From contig JAAZJI010000099.1 in the NCBI GenBank assembly GCA_012800465.1, positions 1 to 10,512 on the forward strand: a DNA stretch of 10,512 nt. The letters are read 5' to 3'. Position 1 is the stretch's first letter. The number at the start of each line of letters is the position of its first letter. The notes beneath the pieces were generated by a model that ran no database searches, was not told where the DNA came from, and saw only the letters and a program-made list of their open reading frames with translations. The position numbers and the translations under genes were made by a program. The DNA is from Spirochaetales bacterium (GTDB taxonomy: Bacteria > Spirochaetota > Spirochaetia > Sphaerochaetales > Sphaerochaetaceae). Positions 1-4,506 of the stretch are shown in pieces.

Positions 1-1
1 C

Positions 2-529
2 ATCTTCACCGTGGTCGTGCTCGGATCCCTGTCGGCCAACAGCCCGGTGATCAGTTCCTTCACGCTCCAGGGACGGATGCCCGAGGACCAGTACTTCCGT
101 ATCGAAGTCTCCACCGAGGCCGAGAACGTCGACCTTATCGAAGCGCGGGGGAACATCGTTCCCATCGGTCGCTATCGGCTCTTCTCGAACGTCGGCAACG
201 CCCGCTTCAAGATCGAGATCCGCCCCGGCGAGGACGGCTCGGAAACGCGGTTCAAGCTCTCCCTGATTCCCGGGACGCCCCATGCGCCCCATCTTGAAAC
301 CGAGATCCCGTTCACCGCGGGTTTCGTTCCCTATGGCGATGTGCGGACCGGGGCGGTGGAAGGCTCCTCGATCGTCTCGCGCTCCGTCGGCGCGGGCACC
401 CGGGACGCGAACCAGCTCGGTGTCCAGGAAAGCGGCGAGATCTACGCCAAGATCGACGATTTCGATCCCAACCGCTTCGCGACCGGCACCTACAGCTCGG
501 CGATCCAGTTCACCGTCACCACCGACTAG
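2..529 (+). CDS. Exported protein of unknown function, 3' part
   Basis: This is the C-terminal 175 codons of a gene whose start lies left of the window. The frame is open from base 2 and ends at TAG 527-529. The first residues (IFTVVVLGSLSA) look like the hydrophobic core and end of a Sec signal peptide, with a plausible cleavage after SLSA. Probably only a few residues are missing, and the mature protein would be about 160 aa. It has no cysteine, alternates short polar and hydrophobic stretches, and ends in a strand-like segment (SSAIQFTVTTD), which suggests an all-beta secreted or surface domain. A GTG at 11 could be read as a start, but it lies inside the hydrophobic stretch and has no ribosome binding site. 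I do not recognise the family; a fimbria- or adhesin-like beta-sandwich is possible but unproven. The stop overlaps that of the convergent gene. Confidence 0.72.
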   Translation: MFTVVVLGSLSANSPVISSFTLQGRMPEDQYFRIEVSTEAENVDLIEARGNIVPIGRYRLFSNVGNARFKIEIRPGEDGSETRFKLSLIPGTPHAPHLETEIPFTAGFVPYGDVRTGAVEGSSIVSRSVGAGTRDANQLGVQESGEIYAKIDDFDPNRFATGTYSSAIQFTVTTD

Positions 530-804
530 AACTCCAGCTCATCCTCATCGTCGTCGAATTGGAGCTTCAGAAGATCCTGAAGCCATTTCTCGTCATCGGA
601 GAGGAGCTCTTCGGCAGGATCGTTCTTCCCGTCCTCGCTGTGCAGCCATCGCTCGAGCGCTTCCAGATCCTCCTTCGAGGTGAAGCACGGTTTGGTGGAG
701 GCGTCCTGATGGCGACGGGTGTACAACGAGTAGGGGCAGGTACGGCAGGTCGGACTGAGGGCGCAGAATTCCAGGGCATCGGTAAAGCGTTCGTGGTTGT
801 TCAT
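526..804 (-). CDS. Small acidic four-cysteine protein, unknown function
   Basis: The gene encodes 92 aa from ATG 804. An in-frame GTG at 822 would give 98 aa, and neither start has a convincing Shine-Dalgarno sequence, so the start is uncertain. The N-terminal half holds four cysteines, C14, C20, C23 and C40 (spacing CX5CX2CX16C), which could bind zinc or an iron-sulfur cluster. The middle is a charged helix rich in Glu, Asp, Leu and Trp, and the last ten residues are mostly Asp/Glu. There is no signal peptide or membrane segment, so it is probably cytoplasmic. It is transcribed divergently from the nucleotidyltransferase gene and convergently with the exported protein, sharing the palindrome CTAG as stop codon on both strands. 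The opposite strand also has an open frame here, but the Cys pattern, acidic tail and neat seam with the gene to the left favour this strand. Function unknown. Confidence 0.6.
   Translation of the reverse strand: MNNHERFTDALEFCALSPTCRTCPYSLYTRRHQDASTKPCFTSKEDLEALERWLHSEDGKNDPAEELLSDDEKWLQDLLKLQFDDDEDELEF
564..583. other. Hairpin at the convergent seam (possible 3' end structure)
   Basis: A perfect 7-bp inverted repeat, GCTTCAG (564-570) and CTGAAGC (577-583), with a 6-base loop. It begins 35 bases after the stop of the rightward gene, inside the coding sequence of the leftward four-Cys gene. On the + strand it is followed by CATTTCTC, a poor T-tract, so it is at best a weak intrinsic terminator. 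It could instead stabilise the mRNA 3' end. Confidence 0.4.
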
Positions 805-862
805 GAGGAGAGGATACTCCACTTCGGCTTTCGGTACCAGATGGTTTCCCTCGGTGGAGGAT

Positions 863-892
863 TTGACTCTTTTTACATGGAGAGGGTAGAAT
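863..892 (+). promoter_or_regulatory. Sigma70-type promoter of the nucleotidyltransferase gene
   Basis: The -35 element TTGACT (863-868) and the -10 element TAGAAT (887-892) each match consensus at 5 of 6 bases, with an 18-base spacer. Transcription would start near 899, leaving a leader of about 24 bases that contains the AGGAGG ribosome binding site. Confidence 0.7.
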
Positions 893-922
893 GGGCCCGA
901 TTGGTTGCAAAGGAGGAAGACG

Positions 923-1831
923 ATGAAACCAACGCTTCTTGTTCTGGCTGCCGGGATGGGCAGCCGCTATGGCGGCATCAAGCAGATCGACAGTGTCGGC
1001 GCGTACGGGCAGACTCTTCTGGATTATGGGATCTACGACGCCAAAGAGGCCGGGTTTGAAAAAGTCGTTTTCGTGGTCAGGAAGTCGATCGAGAAGGAGT
1101 TCCGCCACCACCTCTTCGACCGGATCGCCCGAAACATGGACGCAAGCTACGTGTTCCAGCACCAGGACTCCCTGCTGAACGAGGAGCAGCTCGAGCTCTC
1201 GGCGAGCCGGGTCAAGCCGTGGGGGACGATCCACGCGGTCCTCTGCGCCCGGGAAGAGGTTCCCGGAAGCTTCGCGGTGATCAACGCGGACGACTACTAT
1301 GGAAAGACCCCCTACGTGACGCTGTACGACCATCTGGTCGACCTCGGTCCCGACGCCACGGAGCATGCGATGGTCGGCTACGTCCTGGAGCACACCACCA
1401 GTCGGATCGGAACGGTCAGCCGGGCGATCTGCTCGGAAGAGGGCGGCTACCTCAAGAGCATGGTCGAGCACACGAAGATCGGGTATGAGGGCGACTCCCT
1501 TCTGAGCTTCCGGGAGAGCGGGAACCTTCCGCTTACCGGGAAGGAGTGGGTCTCGATGAACTTCTTCGGATTCGCCCACGGCGCGTTCGACTCCTTCGAA
1601 CGCTACTGGCAGACCTTCATCGAAGAGCACGTCACCAGCGAAAAAACCGAGTGCTACCTCCCCAACGGTGTGGGCGACCTCGTTTCCAAGGGGGAAGGAA
1701 AGGTCCGGTTCTACACCACCGATGAGCACTGGTTCGGGATGACCTACGCCGAGGACCGGGAGAACGTGAAGCTCCAGATTGCCAAAAAGACCGAAGAGGG
1801 CCTCTATCCAGAGCAACTCTGGAACGATTAG
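923..1831 (+). CDS. Sugar-phosphate-type nucleotidyltransferase family protein
   Basis: This 302-aa cytoplasmic protein belongs to the NTP_transferase superfamily, which transfers an NMP from an NTP to a phosphorylated substrate, usually a sugar phosphate, and releases pyrophosphate. The N-terminal nucleotide-binding loop is LAAGMGSRYGG (8-18) with K20. PWGTIHA (99-105) and NADDYYG (121-127) supply base- and metal-binding residues, SMNFFGF (211-217) matches the sugar-site region, and WFGMTYAED (270-278) closes the domain. The loop lacks the usual proline before the lysine of glucose-1-phosphate enzymes, so the substrate cannot be named. ATG 923 is chosen because AGGAGG (911-916) sits 6 bases upstream; a TTG at 905 would place that site inside the gene. 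It has its own promoter and no visible partner gene such as a kinase. Its stop overlaps the stop of the convergent YitT gene. Confidence 0.9.
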   Translation: MKPTLLVLAAGMGSRYGGIKQIDSVGAYGQTLLDYGIYDAKEAGFEKVVFVVRKSIEKEFRHHLFDRIARNMDASYVFQHQDSLLNEEQLELSASRVKPWGTIHAVLCAREEVPGSFAVINADDYYGKTPYVTLYDHLVDLGPDATEHAMVGYVLEHTTSRIGTVSRAICSEEGGYLKSMVEHTKIGYEGDSLLSFRESGNLPLTGKEWVSMNFFGFAHGAFDSFERYWQTFIEEHVTSEKTECYLPNGVGDLVSKGEGKVRFYTTDEHWFGMTYAEDRENVKLQIAKKTEEGLYPEQLWND

Positions 1832-2748
1832 GGGCGCTGCTCCTGAGTGATGTCGAGGTGGGAGCTCCACGCTCCCTCCTCGATCGGCGTGAATCCCTCG
1901 CCAAGCACGTTGAACGCCTCCTGGACGACCATGAAGGCGTTCTTGTCATACCGGTGGACGATGTGCGTCAGGGCGGCGAGCTTCGTGTTCGCCACGACGG
2001 TCATGATCACCGGGCGGTCGGTTCGGGTGTACATCCCGGTGCCGGAGAGGATCGTCCCGCCGTGGCCGAGCTCGGTGAGGATCGCATCCCGGATCGCTTC
2101 CAGCTCCGCCGAGATGATGAACACCGTTTTCGCCGAACGCCGCCCGAAGGCGAGAACCACCTTGTCGATCGCCACGCTGGTGATGAAGACGGTGATCAGG
2201 GCGTAGATGGCCATCTCAAGACCGAAGACCAACGCCCCGACGAGGATGATCGCCCCGTCGACGATGAGGAAGGAGGTTCCCATCGAAAGGGGGGTGTAGC
2301 GGGCCACCACCTGGGCGAGGATGTCCGTTCCTCCGGTGTTCGATCCGCTGCGGACCACCATCCCCAGGCCCAGCCCCATCAACGTTCCGGCGCTGAGGGC
2401 GCTTAAGAGGACGGAGAGCGGGTTGGCCGGATCGAGGACCCCCTCATAGCCGAAGACCACGTTGTTCATCGTGGTGAACACGCTTAAGAGGATCGTTCCC
2501 GCCAAGCTCTTTGCCGCATAGCGCTTGCCGAAGACGAGCAGGCCGAGGAGAAACAGGGGGATCGAAAAGAGGAGGATGGAGAACCCGGTATCCCATCCGA
2601 GGGTGTGGTGGACGATGATCGCGATGCCGCTGACGCCGCCGTTGACGATTCTGGCGGGCGCGCTGAACAGGGCGATCCCCAGGGCGGTGAGGTACGAGCC
2701 GGCGACCACGTTGAAATATTCGATGACGAGGTAGCGATTGATCTTCAT
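1828..2748 (-). CDS. YitT family membrane protein (DUF2179 C-terminus)
   Basis: This 306-aa protein has the YitT_membrane plus DUF2179 arrangement. Five or so hydrophobic segments fill residues 10-200 (roughly 13-32, 40-72, 82-100, 110-132 and 160-200). They contain the conserved NGGVSGIAII (36-45) and a glycine-rich RSGSNTGGTDILA (133-145) typical of the family. Residues about 205-290 form the cytoplasmic DUF2179 domain, with GTILSGTGMYTR (231-242), a ferredoxin-like fold also seen in other small-molecule sensing proteins. Family members sit in the inner membrane and have been suggested to be transporters, but the substrate is unknown. ATG 2748 overlaps the TGA of the upstream LOG gene by four bases (ATGA), which points to translational coupling. 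An earlier in-frame start at 2781 would lie deep inside that gene and is unlikely. The C-terminal codons carry a strong hairpin (1853-1883). Confidence 0.9.
   Translation of the reverse strand: MKINRYLVIEYFNVVAGSYLTALGIALFSAPARIVNGGVSGIAIIVHHTLGWDTGFSILLFSIPLFLLGLLVFGKRYAAKSLAGTILLSVFTTMNNVVFGYEGVLDPANPLSVLLSALSAGTLMGLGLGMVVRSGSNTGGTDILAQVVARYTPLSMGTSFLIVDGAIILVGALVFGLEMAIYALITVFITSVAIDKVVLAFGRRSAKTVFIISAELEAIRDAILTELGHGGTILSGTGMYTRTDRPVIMTVVANTKLAALTHIVHRYDKNAFMVVQEAFNVLGEGFTPIEEGAWSSHLDITQEQRP
1853..1883. other. Strong hairpin inside the 3' end of the YitT gene
   Basis: The arms TCGAGGTGGGAGC (1853-1865) and GCTCCCTCCTCGA (1871-1883) pair over 13 positions with a single T-T mismatch and a 5-base loop. 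The stem begins 22 bases past the nucleotidyltransferase stop and would form in transcripts of either strand. No T-tract follows on either side. It could mark or protect RNA 3' ends at this convergent seam, or simply reflect codon composition. Confidence 0.45.
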
Positions 2749-3329
2749 GGTGAAAGCTTGTCTCCAAGGGCGACATCCCACCGGTCGAGCCGTTCGAAGA
2801 GGGTGGAGATGTCGTCGGTGACGATCAGCGAGTCCAGGATGTCGGCTTTGATGAATCCTTCACCCTTCGCGTGGACGAACAGTTCGAGCAGGTGGTCGAA
2901 GAATCCGCCGACATTCAGCAAGGCCACCGGTTTTGCATGATACCCGAGCTGGAGCCAGGTATAGACCTCCAGCAGCTCCTCCAGGGTCCCGATTCCCCCG
3001 GGCAGGGCGACGAATCCGTCGCTGCGCTCATACATCAGCGCTTTCCGCTCATGCATGTCGCGTGCGACGATGAGCTCGTTCTCCACCTTGCGCGTCACGA
3101 CATCCGGTCGGTTGAGCAGGTGGGGAATCACCCCGACCACATAGCCGCCCCGGCGCTGCACCGTTTCGGCGACGGTGCCCATCAACCCCCGGCTGCCTCC
3201 ACCGTAGACGAGAGCGATTTCGTGATCGGCCATCGTCTCGGCGAGCGCCACGGCCGCCTCGGTGTACAACGGGTCGTTTCCGCTGGATGATCCGCAGAAC
3301 ACCGCCAGCGTTCGAATCGGGTCGTGCAT
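2745..3329 (-). CDS. LOG family protein (TIGR00730 type)
   Basis: This 194-aa protein has the lysine-decarboxylase-like Rossmann fold of the LOG family. Characterised members are cytokinin riboside 5'-monophosphate phosphoribohydrolases, which release a base from a nucleotide; many bacterial members probably act on AMP or related nucleotides. The sequence shows the N-terminal AVFCGSSSG (9-17), GGGSRGLMG (43-51), the catalytic-region MHERKALM (92-99, with R95 and K96) and the signature PGGIGTLEE (110-118). Its length is typical and it appears complete and cytoplasmic. ATG 3329 follows AGGAG by 11 bases, a slightly long spacing. It is the first gene of a two-gene unit, and its TGA overlaps the ATG of the YitT gene. 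Bacteria use this family for nucleotide salvage or housecleaning; plant-hormone production is not implied. The exact substrate is open. Confidence 0.9.
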   Translation of the reverse strand: MHDPIRTLAVFCGSSSGNDPLYTEAAVALAETMADHEIALVYGGGSRGLMGTVAETVQRRGGYVVGVIPHLLNRPDVVTRKVENELIVARDMHERKALMYERSDGFVALPGGIGTLEELLEVYTWLQLGYHAKPVALLNVGGFFDHLLELFVHAKGEGFIKADILDSLIVTDDISTLFERLDRWDVALGDKLSP

Positions 3330-3371
3330 CGCAATATCATCTCCTATCCTGTATCCGGTTCGGCTCTTTAC

Positions 3372-3400
3372 TTGTTATATTCATGAGCTGCGTGTATTAT
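3372..3400 (+). promoter_or_regulatory. Sigma70-type promoter of the outer-membrane protein gene
   Basis: TTGTTA (3372-3377) and TATTAT (3395-3400) are separated by exactly 17 bases and match consensus at 4 of 6 and 5 of 6. Transcription would start near 3407, giving a leader of nearly 60 bases that ends in AGGAG (3451-3455), 9 bases before ATG 3465. Confidence 0.6.
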
Positions 3401-3404
3401 TATA
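3399..3404 (-). promoter_or_regulatory. Candidate -10 element for the LOG-YitT unit
   Basis: Read on the minus strand, 3404-3399 is a perfect TATAAT. The hexamer 17 bases upstream (TCGCTT) is a poor -35. A start near 3392 would give a leader of about 60 bases before ATG 3329. The element overlaps the rightward -10 on the other strand. Confidence 0.4.
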
Positions 3405-3464
3405 GTACTGAACTACGATCGAAGCGAGTAGCCCGTCGTAGGCGATAGATAGGAGTTATTGACC

Positions 3465-4460
3465 ATGAAGTTGAAATTCACAGCGTTGTTTGCGGTTCTG
3501 ATCCTTCTTCCGGCCGTCCTGTTCGCCGTGCCCGTCGTGGTGACGTGGGAATGGTTGCTGGAAGACCCGGAGGTCACGACCTTCCGGTTCCAGATCGATT
3601 CGGAGGATCCCGAAGGATGGATCACCGTCGATTCGAGCGTCACGAGCTACACCGAACAGGGATTGGACGGAACCGTCGACCATACGCTCTACCTGCAGCA
3701 GTCCTATGATGGAATCCACTTCAGCGAGAGCACCCGGTCGGTAGCCGAGGCGTTCGTCGTCGTGCCGGAAGCCCCTCCGGTCGTCGAGGCGCCCGCTGCT
3801 CCGGTCGCCTCTTCTCCGGCTCCACCTCAGCCGGAGGCGCCGGCCCCGGAGGTCAAGAAGGCCGAACCGGTCGCCAAATCGCCCAAGGCCCCGAAGGCGA
3901 AGGAGCCGAGGCGCTTCTACACGAAGGTTGGAATCAATCTGGGGTACAATCGTCAGCGTTCCCGGTTCAACTCCGTCTACGATATCAACAACCTGAAGGG
4001 CGGCATGACGGTGGAGTTCCACAACATCCTCTCCTTCGCCAAGGTGTTCGGTCTCGGGGTCGACCTCGATTTCGACTACAGCCCGTACCTCAGGGGATCC
4101 TACCGATCCACCCTCTCCAAGGTTCTCAAAGGGGACTTCGGCGCGCTTTCCACCTTCTTCAGGAATCTTGAGCACTCGTTCACCGTAAGTCCCGCCGTGA
4201 TGTTGAACGTCGAAAGCGGACGGTTGGCCCTCGGTCTCGGAGGGGGCGGCTTCTATACCTACAGTCTTGATGATATGTTCATCGACGGCAGCACGCTCAA
4301 CTACCGCTACGGAGTGTTCGCCAAGGCGGCGCTTTCCTACCGCCTGACCGACCACTTCACCCTCGGAATCGGCGGAAAGTACGGCGTCGACCTGGACAAG
4401 TTCGCCAGCGGCGGACACCAGTTCCTCGAAGCCACCATGTCGTTCGGATATATCTTCTAA
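3465..4460 (+). CDS. Outer-membrane beta-barrel protein with N-terminal Fn3-like domain
   Basis: This 331-aa exported protein starts at ATG 3465, 9 bases after AGGAG; the in-frame TTG at 3459 is too close to that site. Residues 1-21 are a Sec signal peptide with likely cleavage after LFA. Residues 22-100 look like a fibronectin-III-like beta-sandwich, with paired aromatic and strand motifs (VTWEW, FRFQID, TLYLQQSYDG). Residues 101-150 are a flexible linker rich in Pro, Ala, Glu and Lys. Residues 151-331 consist of alternating amphipathic strands (YTKVGINLGY, GLGVDLDFDY, LGLGGGGFY, FTLGIGGKYG) and end in phenylalanine (MSFGYIF), the usual C-terminal signal for BAM-dependent barrel insertion. 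The protein is therefore probably an 8- to 10-stranded barrel with a periplasmic domain. The linker length and basic residues could allow contact with peptidoglycan, but this is speculative. Function unknown; monocistronic, with its own promoter and terminator. Confidence 0.85.
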   Translation: MKLKFTALFAVLILLPAVLFAVPVVVTWEWLLEDPEVTTFRFQIDSEDPEGWITVDSSVTSYTEQGLDGTVDHTLYLQQSYDGIHFSESTRSVAEAFVVVPEAPPVVEAPAAPVASSPAPPQPEAPAPEVKKAEPVAKSPKAPKAKEPRRFYTKVGINLGYNRQRSRFNSVYDINNLKGGMTVEFHNILSFAKVFGLGVDLDFDYSPYLRGSYRSTLSKVLKGDFGALSTFFRNLEHSFTVSPAVMLNVESGRLALGLGGGGFYTYSLDDMFIDGSTLNYRYGVFAKAALSYRLTDHFTLGIGGKYGVDLDKFASGGHQFLEATMSFGYIF

Positions 4461-4477
4461 GTGATGCCTTGTCATGT

Positions 4478-4506
4478 AAAGGGCCCTTTCGAGGGTCCTT
4501 TTATTT
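4478..4506 (+). terminator. Intrinsic terminator of the outer-membrane protein gene
   Basis: A 9-bp stem, AAAGGGCCC (4478-4486) with GGGTCCTTT (4493-4501), has one G-U wobble and a TTTCGA loop. It is followed by a T-rich run to 4506. It begins 17 bases after the stop codon. The right arm and T-run overlap the TAA (4503-4501) and last codons of the convergent rlmKL gene. Read leftward, the hairpin is followed only by TTTACAT, so it would be weaker in that direction. Confidence 0.85.

Noticed and set aside
593..1870. Long open frame on the minus strand opposite the nucleotidyltransferase gene
   Set aside because: It is a mirror frame of a GC-rich gene with clear family motifs; its own translation has no recognisable domain and it also runs through the four-Cys gene.
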